Of a DNA stretch of 64,000 nucleotides, positions 28,994-37,265 are shown one piece after another. Origin of the DNA: Myceligenerans crystallogenes (GTDB taxonomy: Bacteria; Actinomycetota; Actinomycetes; Actinomycetales; Cellulomonadaceae); contig NZ_BAAANL010000002.1 of the NCBI RefSeq assembly GCF_039529775.1, positions 310,001 through 374,000 of the forward strand, in the 5' to 3' direction. The number at the start of each line of letters is the position of its first letter. Within the stretch, counting starts at the first letter, position 1. Made by a program: the position numbers and the translations under genes. A model generated the notes under the pieces. It was not told the DNA's origin. It worked only from the letters and a program-made list of their open reading frames with translations, and did not search any database.

Positions 28994-29989
28994 ATGCCTC
29001 GTGCCCTGCCCATCGCTCTCACCGTCTGCGCCGCCGGTGCGCTGATCGCGCCCGCCGCGCTCGCGCCCGCTGCCGCCGCCCCGGTGTCCACCGCCGTCAC
29101 CGCCACGACGGCCGACGTCGCCCGGCGCTGGGCGCCCGTCCACTACCAGGACGTCGACCAGACCGGCACACACGCCCTCGGCGGGCGGTCCGACTACATC
29201 ACGCGGGTCGACTTCGACGGCGACTGGAACGGCCTGAACAACTGGGACAACGCCGGGACCGGGTCGATGGCGGCGTCCGCGTACTGGTCGTCGGTGGAGA
29301 CGTCCACGCACTGGTTCCTCACCTACACCTTCTTCCACCCGCGGGACTGGACCGACTCGTTCTTCGACACCGAGCACGAGAACGACGCCGAGGGCGTGCT
29401 GCTCGCCGTGGAGAAGGACGGCACCACCTACGGCAAGCTGCGCGCCGCCGTCACGGTCGCGCACACGAACTTCTACTCCTACCTGCCCGGCGGCACCACC
29501 TGGTCCGCGGGCGGCGAGTCGGTGGACGGCACGCTGCCGATGCAGGCCAACCCGCACGACGGCCTGTCCCACCCCGTCACGGCGCAGGAGGCCAAGGGCC
29601 ACGGCCTCAAGGCGCGCGGCGGCTACGACATCAACGGCGACGGCGTCATCTACTTCCCGGCGACCTCCGCCGAGGCCCCCGCCCACCCCGACGACCGCGA
29701 CGTGCGCTACGACCTCGTCGACGTGTTCGCGTCCGGCGGCCTGTGGGAGCGCCGCAGCACGACGCCGTTCGCGAGCTGGGGCTCGTTCGCCGGCGACACG
29801 TCGGGCGGCTGCGGCAGCGGCGCGATCGGCTGCTCGGCCAACGCCGCCAACGCCCCGTGGGGCTGGGACGACGGCGACGACGTCCCGGGCCGCGGCGCCC
29901 TGGCCACGGACCCGGCGGGCGTGATGGCGTCGTACTTCACGATCGCGGGCAGCTTCTCCCGGACGTACACGAGCAACCGCTTCCGGTGA
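28994..29989 (+). CDS. Secreted protein with Vps62/NPP1-like motif, function unknown
   Basis: The 331 residues start with a clear signal peptide (MPRALPIALTVCAAGALIAP, cleavage near APAAAA). The mature part has RWAPVHYQDVDQTG, STHWFLTYTFFHPRDW, a conserved-looking HENDAEGVLLAVEKDG and the late Cys-containing GGCGSGAIGCSANAAN, which may form a disulfide. The H-x-N-D-x-E-G pattern recalls Vps62-related and NPP1-like secreted proteins, but I cannot assign an activity. GGGAG precedes the ATG. It stands alone, followed by a strong terminator. Confidence 0.75.
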   Translation: MPRALPIALTVCAAGALIAPAALAPAAAAPVSTAVTATTADVARRWAPVHYQDVDQTGTHALGGRSDYITRVDFDGDWNGLNNWDNAGTGSMAASAYWSSVETSTHWFLTYTFFHPRDWTDSFFDTEHENDAEGVLLAVEKDGTTYGKLRAAVTVAHTNFYSYLPGGTTWSAGGESVDGTLPMQANPHDGLSHPVTAQEAKGHGLKARGGYDINGDGVIYFPATSAEAPAHPDDRDVRYDLVDVFASGGLWERRSTTPFASWGSFAGDTSGGCGSGAIGCSANAANAPWGWDDGDDVPGRGALATDPAGVMASYFTIAGSFSRTYTSNRFR

Positions 29990-29998
29990 GCTGACGAC

Positions 29999-30042
29999 GC
30001 CGGCCCGGGACTCCCCCGCATGTCGGGGAGTCCCGGGCCGGC
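29999..30042. terminator. 18-bp stem bidirectional terminator
   Basis: Arms 29999-30016 and 30025-30042 pair perfectly around an eight-base loop, between the stop codons of the convergent secreted-protein and katG genes. Confidence 0.85.
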
Positions 30043-30066
30043 TCGCCTCAGGCCGTCAGACCCGGA

Positions 30067-32280
30067 TCACTTCCGCAGGTCGAAGCGGTCCAGTTCCATG
30101 ACCTTCTGCCAGGCGGCCGCGAAGTCGCGGACGAACTTCTCGCCCGCGTCGTCGGACGCGTACACCTCGGCCAGGGCCCGCAGCTCGGAGTTCGAGCCGA
30201 GGACCAGGTCGACGCGCGAGGCCGTCCAGCGGCCGTCGCCCGAGGTGAAGACCTGCTCCTCGGCGTCGGGCTTCCACTCGAGGCCGAGCTCCAGCAGGTT
30301 GACGAAGAAGTCGTTCGTCAGGACGCCGGGGCGGTCGGTCAGGACGCCGAGGTTCGAGCCGTCCCAGTTGTTGCCGAGCACGCGCAGGCCGCCGGTCAGC
30401 ACCGTGGCCTCGGGGGCGGTGAGGCCCAGGAGGTTGGCGCGGTCGACGAACAGGTACTCGCTCGGCAGCTTGACCAGGCGCGTGTCGTAGTTGCGGAAGC
30501 CGTCGGAGACGGGCTCCAGCCAGGCGAAGTTCTCCTCGCTGGTCTGCTCCTGGGTCGCGTCCACGCGGCCGGGCGTGAAGCCCACCTCGATCTCAACGCC
30601 GGCCGCGCGGGCGGCCGTCTCGACGCCGACGCCGCCCGCGAGCACGAGCACGTCGGCGAACGACACCTGGACGTCCGACGACGCGTTGAAGTCCGCGACG
30701 ATCTCCTCGAGCCTCGCGACGACCGGCGCGAGCACCTCGGGGCGGTTGACCTTCCAGTCCTTCTGCGGCGCCAGGCGGATGCGGCCGCCGTTCGCGCCGC
30801 CGCGCTTGTCCGACGTGCGGTGCGTGGCCGCCGCCTTCCACGCGGTGGACACGAGCTGGCCGACGTCCAGGCCCGAGTCCGCGATCTTCTGCTTCAGCGT
30901 CGCGATCTCGGCCGCGCCGATCACCCGCTCGGGCGCCGCGGGCAGCGGGTCCTGCCACACCAGGTCCTCGGCCGGGACCTCGGTGCCGAGGTAGCGGGCC
31001 TTGGGGCCCATGTCACGGTGCGTCAGCTTGAACCAGGCGCGGGCGAACGCCTCGGCGAACGCGTCGTGGTCGGCCAGGAAGCGGCGCGAGATCTTCTCGT
31101 ACTCCGGGTCGAGGCGCAGCGACAGGTCGGTCGTGAGCATCGTCGGGAGGCGCGTGGCGCCGCCGGCGTCCGGGGCGGGGATGCTCGCCTCGGCGTCCTT
31201 GGCGACCCACTGGATCGCCCCGGCGGGCGACGTCGACCTCTCCCACTCGAACGCGAACAGGTTCTGGAAGAACAGGTTCGTCCAGCGCGCCGGCTCCTGG
31301 GTCCAGGTGACCTCCAGGCCCGAGGTGAGGGCGTCCGCCCCCACGCCGGTGCCGTGGCCGTTGCGCCACCCCAGACCCTGCTCCTGCAGCGGCGCGGCCT
31401 CCGGGTCCGGGCCCATCCGGTCGTCCGGGTGGGCGCCGTGCGTCTTGCCGAACGTGTGACCGCCGGCGATGAGCGCGACCGTCTCCTCGTCGTTCATGCC
31501 CATGCGGCCGAACGTCTCGCGGATGTCCCGTGCGGCCGAGACCGGGTCCCCGTTGCCGTTCGGGCCCTCCGGGTTGACGTAGATCAGGCCCATCTGGACC
31601 GCGGCGAGCGGCGCCTCCAGCTCACGGTCGCCCGTGTACCGCTCGTCGTCCAGCCAGACCTTCTCCGGACCCCAGTAGACGTCCGCGTCGGCCTCCCACA
31701 CGTCGGCACGGCCGCCCGCGAAACCGAACGTCCGGAAGCCCATCGACTCCAGCGCCACGTTGCCGGCGAGGATCATCAGGTCGGCCCACGAGATCGACTG
31801 GCCGTACTTCTTCTTCACCGGCCACAGCAGGCGGCGCGCCTTGTCCAGGTTGCCGTTGTCCGGCCAGGAGTTCAGCGGGGCGAACCGCTGCTGGCCCGCG
31901 CCGCCGCCACCGCGGCCGTCGTGCGAGCGATAGGTGCCCGCGGAGTGCCAGGCCATGCGGATCATCAGGCCGCCGTAGTGGCCGTGGTCCGCCGGCCACC
32001 AGTCCTTCGAGTCCGTCATGACGGCCGTCAGGTCCGCCTTCACGGCGTCGAGGTCCAGCGCCTCGAACGCGGCCCTGTAGTCGAAGCCCGGGTCCAGCGG
32101 GTCCCGCTCGGCCGTGTGCTTGGCGAGGATGCTCAGGTTGAGGCGGTTGGGCCACCACTCGGTGTTGGCATCCCCCCGCGTGGGGTGGACACGGGCCTCG
32201 CCGTACCCCATCGGGCACGTGCCCGCGGACTCCGGTTCGGCTGTCACGGGCACGCCTCGTTCGGGGCTGCTTGCAGACAT
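30067..32280 (-). CDS. katG: Catalase-peroxidase KatG
   Basis: A 737-residue bifunctional haem enzyme that destroys hydrogen peroxide and organic peroxides. Distal residues are Arg108, Trp111 and His112 (IRMAWHSAGTY), the proximal His is 275 (GGHTFGKTHGA), and the Trp-Tyr-Met adduct can form from Trp111, Tyr234 and Met260. The position equal to mycobacterial Ser315 is serine (Ser320). The C-terminal catalytically silent domain is complete. It lies 41 bases downstream of furA, the standard actinobacterial furA-katG operon, so it should be induced by oxidative stress through FurA. GGAAGGAAG precedes the ATG. Confidence 0.97.
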   Translation of the reverse strand: MSASSPERGVPVTAEPESAGTCPMGYGEARVHPTRGDANTEWWPNRLNLSILAKHTAERDPLDPGFDYRAAFEALDLDAVKADLTAVMTDSKDWWPADHGHYGGLMIRMAWHSAGTYRSHDGRGGGGAGQQRFAPLNSWPDNGNLDKARRLLWPVKKKYGQSISWADLMILAGNVALESMGFRTFGFAGGRADVWEADADVYWGPEKVWLDDERYTGDRELEAPLAAVQMGLIYVNPEGPNGNGDPVSAARDIRETFGRMGMNDEETVALIAGGHTFGKTHGAHPDDRMGPDPEAAPLQEQGLGWRNGHGTGVGADALTSGLEVTWTQEPARWTNLFFQNLFAFEWERSTSPAGAIQWVAKDAEASIPAPDAGGATRLPTMLTTDLSLRLDPEYEKISRRFLADHDAFAEAFARAWFKLTHRDMGPKARYLGTEVPAEDLVWQDPLPAAPERVIGAAEIATLKQKIADSGLDVGQLVSTAWKAAATHRTSDKRGGANGGRIRLAPQKDWKVNRPEVLAPVVARLEEIVADFNASSDVQVSFADVLVLAGGVGVETAARAAGVEIEVGFTPGRVDATQEQTSEENFAWLEPVSDGFRNYDTRLVKLPSEYLFVDRANLLGLTAPEATVLTGGLRVLGNNWDGSNLGVLTDRPGVLTNDFFVNLLELGLEWKPDAEEQVFTSGDGRWTASRVDLVLGSNSELRALAEVYASDDAGEKFVRDFAAAWQKVMELDRFDLRK

Positions 32281-32321
32281 GGGGGACTTCCTTCCAGGTC
32301 AGAGGTCCTCGGTGGAACTGT

Positions 32322-32759
32322 TCAGTTGATGGCGCTCGCGTGCGCACGGCACTCGGGGCAGAGCCCCCAGTAGACGACCTCCGCCTCGTCCACGGCGTAG
32401 CCGTGGTCGTCCTCGGGGAGCATGCACGGCGCCTCACCGACCTCGCAGTCGATGTCGGCGATCGCGCCGCACCCGCGGCACACCAGGTGGTGATGGTTGT
32501 CCCCGACCCGCGTCTCGTACCTGGCCGTCGCGCCCGACGGCTGGATGCAGCGCACCAGCCCGGCGGCGGTCAGGGTGTGCAGCGAGTCGTAGACGGCCTG
32601 ATGGGACACGTCGGGCAGGTCCCGCCGCGCCGCCTCGAGCAACTGGCCCGCGTCGGCGTGCGGATTGCCGGCCACGGCCGCCAGCACGGCCACGCGAGGC
32701 CGGGTCACGCGCAGACCGGCCTCTCGTAGTCGCTGCTGCAGGTCGTCGGCCGTGCTCAC
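32322..32759 (-). CDS. furA: FurA, peroxide-sensing Fur-family repressor of katG
   Basis: A 145-residue Fur-family repressor with VTRPRVAVLAAVAGNPHADA, the winged helix in VSHQAVYDSLHTLTAAGLV, the metal-binding GDNHHHLVCRGCG and a second CPEC pair. It represses its own operon with katG and is released on oxidation. GTG at 32759 is chosen over an ATG at 32795 because a -10 ends seven bases before it, giving a leaderless start, and because the resulting N-terminus (STADDLQQRL) lines up with mycobacterial FurA. Confidence 0.92.
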   Translation of the reverse strand: MSTADDLQQRLREAGLRVTRPRVAVLAAVAGNPHADAGQLLEAARRDLPDVSHQAVYDSLHTLTAAGLVRCIQPSGATARYETRVGDNHHHLVCRGCGAIADIDCEVGEAPCMLPEDDHGYAVDEAEVVYWGLCPECRAHASAIN

Positions 32760-32766
32760 GACACCC

Positions 32767-32795
32767 AGTCTCACCCCTGATCCTGAATGAGTCAA
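32767..32795 (-). promoter_or_regulatory. furA-katG promoter
   Basis: On the minus strand TTGACT (32795-32790) and GAGACT (32772-32767) are 17 bases apart, and the -10 ends seven bases before the furA GTG. The intervening CATTCAGGAT is AT-rich relative to the region and resembles known FurA target sites. Confidence 0.75.
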
Positions 32796-32839
32796 AAGAA
32801 GACCCGCGGACCGTGGCCCGGGATGTCACACACCCCCGC

Positions 32840-32845
32840 TACGGT
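32840..32845 (+). promoter_or_regulatory. -10 element TACGGT of a probable leaderless promoter
   Basis: It ends seven bases before the ATG at 32853. Confidence 0.55.
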
Positions 32846-32852
32846 TCCGCTC

Positions 32853-34028
32853 ATGACCGCAATGACGTCCGACGACGCCGCCGCTCCCGGCGACACGGCC
32901 GCCGCCGCGCCGGAGCAGGCCCCGCCCGTTCCCCCGCCCGGCTCCCCCGCCTCCCGGCACCCGCCCCGCTGGCTGCCGCGCGCGCTGGCCATGGGGGTCG
33001 TCGCGGTGTTCGCCGGGATCTTCACGTGGAACGCCCTCGGGCAGCTGAAGTCCCTGTGGATCGCGCTGCTCATCGCGTTCTTCCTGTCGCTCGCGCTGGA
33101 ACCGCCCACGATCTGGCTCGTCAAGCGCCGCTGGCCGCGCGCGGCCGCCGCCGCGACGACGCTGTTCGGATCGCTGCTGGTGCTGGGCGGGGTCGCCGCG
33201 CTGTTCGGGAACCTGTTCGTGAAGCAGCTGACCGAGCTCGCCAGCTCCCTGCCGGAGTACTACGAGACGCTGCGCGACTACGCGGGCGACTCGTTCGGCA
33301 TCCTGCTGCCCACGTCCAAGGCGCTGGTCGACGACGGGCTCGCCGCGTTCGGGGGCGACGTCGCCTCCGGCGCGATCGGCGTGCTCGGCGACGTCCTGTC
33401 CGGCGCGTTCTGGACCATCACGATCCTGCTCGTCGCCTTCTACCTGCTGGCCGCGGGCCCCCGGTTCCGCCGCGCGGTGTGCCGCTGGGTGCCGCCGCAC
33501 CTGCAGGACGACGTGCTCTACCTGTGGGGCGTGGTGCAGCGCAAGGTGTCCGACTACCTCGACACCCGGCTCGTCCTGGCGATCATCTCGACCGTCGTCA
33601 CGTACGTGTTCCTGCTGATCCTGGGCACGCCGAGCGCGATCCCGCTGGCGGTGTTCGTCGGCATCGTGTCCCAGTTCGTGCCCACGATCGGCGCCTACCT
33701 CGGCGGCGCGCTGCCCACCATGGTGGCGCTCACCAGCCAGGGGCCGGGCCAGGCCGTGGCGGTGCTGATCTTCGTGATCGCCTACCAGCAGCTGGAGAAC
33801 CTGGTCATCGCGCCCAAGCTGTCCGAGCGCGCGCTGGAGATGAACGCGGCCGTCAGCCTGCTGGCCGTGCTCGCGTTCGGCGCCGTGTTCGGCGCGCTCG
33901 GCGCCTTCCTCGCGCTGCCGGTCGCGGCCACGATCCAGGCGATGGCGCAGACGTACCTGCAGCGGCACGACCTGATCGAGTCGGCGATGTTCGACGACCC
34001 GAAGGACAGCTGGATCGAGGCGCGGTAG
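32853..34028 (+). CDS. AI-2E family (PerM-like) transporter
   Basis: A 391-residue membrane protein of the AI-2 exporter/PerM family, with about seven to eight hydrophobic helices. After a Pro-Ala-rich N-terminus comes LWIALLIAFFLSLALEPPTI, then AVFVGIVSQFVPTIGAYLGG and the signature VIAYQQLENLVIAPKLSERA. Most members have no proven substrate, and some export autoinducer-2 or ions. The ATG at 32853 is seven bases after a -10 and lacks a ribosome-binding site; an ATG three codons further in is possible. A strong bidirectional hairpin ends the transcript. Confidence 0.88.
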   Translation: MTAMTSDDAAAPGDTAAAAPEQAPPVPPPGSPASRHPPRWLPRALAMGVVAVFAGIFTWNALGQLKSLWIALLIAFFLSLALEPPTIWLVKRRWPRAAAAATTLFGSLLVLGGVAALFGNLFVKQLTELASSLPEYYETLRDYAGDSFGILLPTSKALVDDGLAAFGGDVASGAIGVLGDVLSGAFWTITILLVAFYLLAAGPRFRRAVCRWVPPHLQDDVLYLWGVVQRKVSDYLDTRLVLAIISTVVTYVFLLILGTPSAIPLAVFVGIVSQFVPTIGAYLGGALPTMVALTSQGPGQAVAVLIFVIAYQQLENLVIAPKLSERALEMNAAVSLLAVLAFGAVFGALGAFLALPVAATIQAMAQTYLQRHDLIESAMFDDPKDSWIEAR

Positions 34029-34061
34029 GAGAGCCGGCCGCCGGATCGTGCGGGCAGCAAA

Positions 34062-34094
34062 CCGCCGGACCGCCCGAGGGGGGCGGTCCGGCGG
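34062..34094. terminator. 14-bp stem bidirectional terminator
   Basis: CCGCCGGACCGCCC (34062-34075) pairs perfectly with 34081-34094 around a five-base loop, between the convergent AI-2E and formate/nitrite transporter genes. Confidence 0.85.
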
Positions 34095-34109
34095 CCGGAT
34101 GCGGAGGGA

Positions 34110-34988
34110 TCAGCTCGCGACGAGCTCGCTCTCGCGGGCAGGGGCCGACGGCGTCGTCGTCCCCTCCTGCTGCGACCGCGACGACCCGCCGATCCCCGCC
34201 TGGCGTCCGTGCGCCAGCAGCAGCGGCAGCGCCACGAACGTGAACCCGCCCACGAGGTTGCCCAGCAGGGTGGGAATCTCGTTCCACACCAGGTAGTCGA
34301 CGATCGTGAAGTCGCCGCCCAGCATCAGCCCGGACGGGAACAGGAACATGTTCACGATCGAGTGCTCGAAGCCCATGTAGAAGAACAGCATGATCGGCAT
34401 CCACATGCACACGACCTTGCCGATGACGCTCTTGGACATCATCGCGCCCACGACGCCCGTGGAGACCATCCAGTTGCACAGCACGCCGCGGACGAACAGC
34501 GTGAGCATCCCCGCCGCCCCGTGCTCGGCGTACCCGACCGTGCGACCCTCGCCGATGGTGCCGAGCGCCTGCCCGACCTCGTCGGGCTCGACGGAGAACC
34601 CGTACGTGAAGTAGATCGCCATGAGCAGCGCGACGGTGAGCGCCCCGGCGAGGTTCCCGAGGAACACCAGTCCCCAGTTGCGCATCATGGCACCGAAGCT
34701 CACGCCCGGCGCCCGGGTCAGCCACGCGAGCGGCACCAGGGTGAAGACGCCCGTGAGCAGGTCGTACCCCAGCAGGTAGAGCATGATGAAACCCACCGGG
34801 AAGAGCATCGCGCCCACGAGCGGGTTCCCCACCCGCGTGCTGACCGTGACGGCGAACGCCGCGCCGAGCGTCAGGAGCGCGGCGGCCATGTAGGCGCGCA
34901 CGAGGGTCTCGCGCGTGGACTGGGAGACCTTGGACCCGCCGGCCGCGATCATCGCGGTCAGGAGGTCCGGCGGCTTGACGTGTGGCAT
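34110..34988 (-). CDS. Formate/nitrite transporter (FNT) family channel
   Basis: A 292-residue six-helix FNT protein that moves formate, nitrite or a similar anion across the inner membrane as a pentamer. Typical features are AGALTVALLMA, the second-half GVLCNWMVSTGVV with the half-helix break, and GFEHSIVNMFLFP with the pore-associated His. It has a long hydrophilic C-terminal tail. CGGAGGCACCTC precedes the ATG. No formate-lyase or nitrite reductase gene is adjacent, so the natural substrate cannot be chosen. Confidence 0.92.
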   Translation of the reverse strand: MPHVKPPDLLTAMIAAGGSKVSQSTRETLVRAYMAAALLTLGAAFAVTVSTRVGNPLVGAMLFPVGFIMLYLLGYDLLTGVFTLVPLAWLTRAPGVSFGAMMRNWGLVFLGNLAGALTVALLMAIYFTYGFSVEPDEVGQALGTIGEGRTVGYAEHGAAGMLTLFVRGVLCNWMVSTGVVGAMMSKSVIGKVVCMWMPIMLFFYMGFEHSIVNMFLFPSGLMLGGDFTIVDYLVWNEIPTLLGNLVGGFTFVALPLLLAHGRQAGIGGSSRSQQEGTTTPSAPARESELVAS

Positions 34989-35325
34989 GAGGTGCCTCCG
35001 ATCCGAGGGTGCGGCTGGAACCGAGCGTCTCGCACGCCGGTTTCCCCTGACACGCGGCGGCGTTACCTGGACAGCACGACAATCTCACTGCCCAGGTTCA
35101 TCGACTGTGAGATTGTCGCAGGTCCCCGGTCACTCCCTGACCACCGGGTCGTCACCGCCGGACCGGCCGCATCACAGCCCCACCGCTCCGGCCGCGCACG
35201 TCACTGGTACTTTCACGCTGCCCCCACGGCGCGGGGATCGTTGGTCGCGCCCGAGAATGAACGCCCTTCAGGATCAGTCCTTACCTGGCATGCGGCACGG
35301 CGGGCGGTGTGTTCAGATCAGTCGT
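34989..35325. other. 337-base intergenic region between FNT and P450 genes
   Basis: No coding frame here has a family signature. It holds divergent promoter space for the two genes, one long inverted repeat (35077-35118), and CAGATC (35314-35319) six bases before the P450 ATG as a weak leaderless -10. Nothing else stands out. Confidence 0.6.
35077..35118. repeat. 12-bp perfect inverted repeat with 18-base spacer
   Basis: CGACAATCTCAC (35077-35088) and GTGAGATTGTCG (35107-35118). It could be a dimeric operator for either divergent gene or a small palindromic repeat element. Confidence 0.7.
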
Positions 35326-36615
35326 ATGGATCGGATCGTGAACCGTCCCGCGACGGTTGAGCTGACGCAGACGCCGGACCTGACCCCGCTGCCCGCGACC
35401 ACGACGGGCCCGGACTCGCAGTCCGGATACGCGGCACTGCGCGCGCGCTGGGGACAGATCGCGCCCGTCGAGATCGAGCCGGGCGTGCCCGCCTGGCTCG
35501 TCATGGGACACGCGGAGATCTACCGGATCCTGCGGTCCGAGGCGCTCTTCTCGCGGGATCCCCGCAACTGGCGGTGGCACCGGGACGGGCTGCTCCCGGA
35601 CGGGGCCGCGATCCTCGCCTACTCCCCGCGCCGCCCCCGGGCGGCGTCGTACCACCACGACGGCGCGGAACGCGCGCGCCTGCGCGCGCCCCTGGACGCG
35701 GCCCTCGGCACCCTGCCCGAGAAGGCGGTGCTGACCACGACCCGCGAGGTGTGCCGCCGGCTGATCGGCGAGTTCGGGCAGACGGGGCGCCACGAGCTCG
35801 TCGGCGACTACTGCAGGAAGGTCGGCTTCCTCGCGATGGCCGCAATGTTCGGCTTCGACGCGGGCACGAGCGCGCGCCTGATGGTCGACTCGGGTCTGAC
35901 GCTCGGCCACGGGGCGCGCGCCCAGGAGGCGCAGGAGCGGATCGCGGCGACGCTCGTGGCGCACGTCCGGCAGCGGCGCTCGGCCGGCGCCGCGGACCTC
36001 ACCAGCGCGCTGGCCCACGACCGGCGGTTCCGGTCCGACGTGGAGATCGCCGAGACCATGGCGATCCCGATGCACGCGGCCAGCACGTTCCTGACGGCCT
36101 GGATCGCCCAGACGTTCCACCTGATCCTCGGGGACGGCCCGTTCGGCGCCCGGTGGACGCAGGGCCGCATCAGCCTCGACGACCTGCTGGAGGAGGTGCT
36201 GTGGCGCGAGACCCCGGTCGCCAACTCGCCGGCGCCGCGCTACGCGATGACGGACCTGAGGCTGGACGGGAAGCTGATCCGCACCGGTGACGCCCTGGTG
36301 CTGGCCATCGCGGCGGCGAACGGGGACCCGCGGATCCACACCGGCGATCCGTGGGACGAGCTCGGGAACCGCTCGCACCTGGCGTGGGGCACGGGCGTGC
36401 ACCAGTGCCCGGCGCCCCGGCAGGCGCGCATCATCGCGCGGGTCGCGGTGGAGGAGCTGCTGCAGGTGGCCGACCTCCGGCTGCTGACCCTCCCCGGGCA
36501 GACCACGTGGACGGCGTCACCGTGGGTGCGGTACCCGCAGCGGCTGCCGGTCGAGTTCCGGCGCGTGCCGCGCGGACGGCACACGGCTGTCGACACGCGC
36601 CCTCCCGCTCGGTAG
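35326..36615 (+). CDS. Cytochrome P450, CYP157-like (ExxR motif absent)
   Basis: A 429-residue soluble P450. The haem loop is HLAWGTGVHQCP with ligand Cys361. The K-helix, which in nearly all P450s carries ExxR, here reads EEVLWRETP: Glu290 is kept but the arginine position is Trp293. The same loss defines the Streptomyces CYP157 family. The I-helix region (AIPMHAASTFLTAWI) also departs from the usual A/G-G-x-D/E-T-T. CYP157s usually sit in conservon operons with a kinase, roadblock protein and GTPase; none is here, and no ferredoxin gene is adjacent. It may not be a classical monooxygenase. Confidence 0.85.
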   Translation: MDRIVNRPATVELTQTPDLTPLPATTTGPDSQSGYAALRARWGQIAPVEIEPGVPAWLVMGHAEIYRILRSEALFSRDPRNWRWHRDGLLPDGAAILAYSPRRPRAASYHHDGAERARLRAPLDAALGTLPEKAVLTTTREVCRRLIGEFGQTGRHELVGDYCRKVGFLAMAAMFGFDAGTSARLMVDSGLTLGHGARAQEAQERIAATLVAHVRQRRSAGAADLTSALAHDRRFRSDVEIAETMAIPMHAASTFLTAWIAQTFHLILGDGPFGARWTQGRISLDDLLEEVLWRETPVANSPAPRYAMTDLRLDGKLIRTGDALVLAIAAANGDPRIHTGDPWDELGNRSHLAWGTGVHQCPAPRQARIIARVAVEELLQVADLRLLTLPGQTTWTASPWVRYPQRLPVEFRRVPRGRHTAVDTRPPAR

Positions 36616-36618
36616 CTT
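36613..36618 (+). promoter_or_regulatory. -10 element TAGCTT overlapping the P450 stop codon
   Basis: The hexamer begins at the TAG stop of the P450 gene and ends seven bases before the next ATG (36626), so the DUF1772 gene can be transcribed leaderless on its own. Confidence 0.55.
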
Positions 36619-36625
36619 GACGCCC

Positions 36626-37087
36626 ATGGTGTTCACCGTGCCGGCGGTCGCGTCCGTCCTGCTGCTCGGCCTGGCCGCGGGCGTGTTCCACGCGTTCTCG
36701 TCGTTCGTCATGAGCGGTCTCGGCCGCGCGGGCGACCTCCCCGCGGGCGAGGCCATGACCGGCATCAACGAGACGGCCGTGCGGCCCGCCTTCATGAGCG
36801 TGTTCTTCGGGGCGCTGCTGGTCCCGGCGCTGACCACGGTCGTCGGGTTCGTGTCCGGCGACGACGGCGCGGGCTGGCTGCTGGCCGCGACCCTCGTCTA
36901 CCTGGCGGGCACGTTCGGCGTGACCGTGGCGCGCAACGTCCCCCTGAACGACCGGCTCCTGGCGGCCTCCGACAAGGCCGCGGCCTGGCGCGACTACCGC
37001 GGCCCGTGGACGGCGTGGAACCACGTGCGCACGATCGCGGGCGCCGTCGCGACGGTCCTGGCCGCGCTGGGACTGGTCCTGCGCTAG
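36626..37087 (+). CDS. DUF1772 (anthrone oxygenase-like) membrane protein
   Basis: A 153-residue protein with four predicted membrane helices and the family features AAGVFHAFSSFVMSGLGR near the start, ARNVPLNDRLLA in the middle and WNHVRTIAGAVATVLAALGL at the end. DUF1772 proteins are small integral membrane proteins; a few fungal members act as anthrone oxygenases, but bacterial members are uncharacterised. It follows the P450 gene by 10 bases with its own apparent leaderless promoter. Confidence 0.85.
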   Translation: MVFTVPAVASVLLLGLAAGVFHAFSSFVMSGLGRAGDLPAGEAMTGINETAVRPAFMSVFFGALLVPALTTVVGFVSGDDGAGWLLAATLVYLAGTFGVTVARNVPLNDRLLAASDKAAAWRDYRGPWTAWNHVRTIAGAVATVLAALGLVLR

Positions 37088-37131
37088 CGGCGCCGGCACG
37101 CGCGCATGTGAAACCGCCGTTCCGGCGAGAG

Positions 37132-37157
37132 AATGCGGGCACACCCCCGCCCGCATT
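37132..37157. promoter_or_regulatory. 9-bp inverted repeat ahead of the glycosyltransferase promoter
   Basis: AATGCGGGC (37132-37140) and GCCCGCATT (37149-37157) flank eight bases. It may terminate the DUF1772 transcript or bind a regulator; it is 19 bases upstream of the RAE-like site. Confidence 0.6.
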
Positions 37158-37176
37158 TCCAAGATATAGCCCAGGT

Positions 37177-37198
37177 GGGGGCTTGCCGCAAGGCCCCC
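37177..37198 (+). promoter_or_regulatory. Rifamycin-associated element (RAE)-like palindrome
   Basis: The core reads GGGGCTTGCCGCAAGGCCCC (37178-37197), matching the published actinomycete RAE, GGGGCTTGCGGCAAGGCCCC, except for one central base. RAEs lie upstream of rifampin-inactivating genes and are linked to rifampin induction. A possible -10, TATAGC (37165-37170), lies just upstream, so the element would fall at the start of the transcript. The glycosyltransferase gene begins about 68 bases downstream. Confidence 0.85.
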
Positions 37199-37265
37199 TC
37201 GGCAGCGGAGAATCGTCGCTCGCAGCGGCTCCGGGCATCGCCGGGGCCCGGGACAAGGGGGAACC

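Noticed and set aside
32760..32795. ATG at 32795 as the furA start
   Set aside because: It lies inside the -35 box; the GTG at 32759 fits the -10 and known FurA N-termini.
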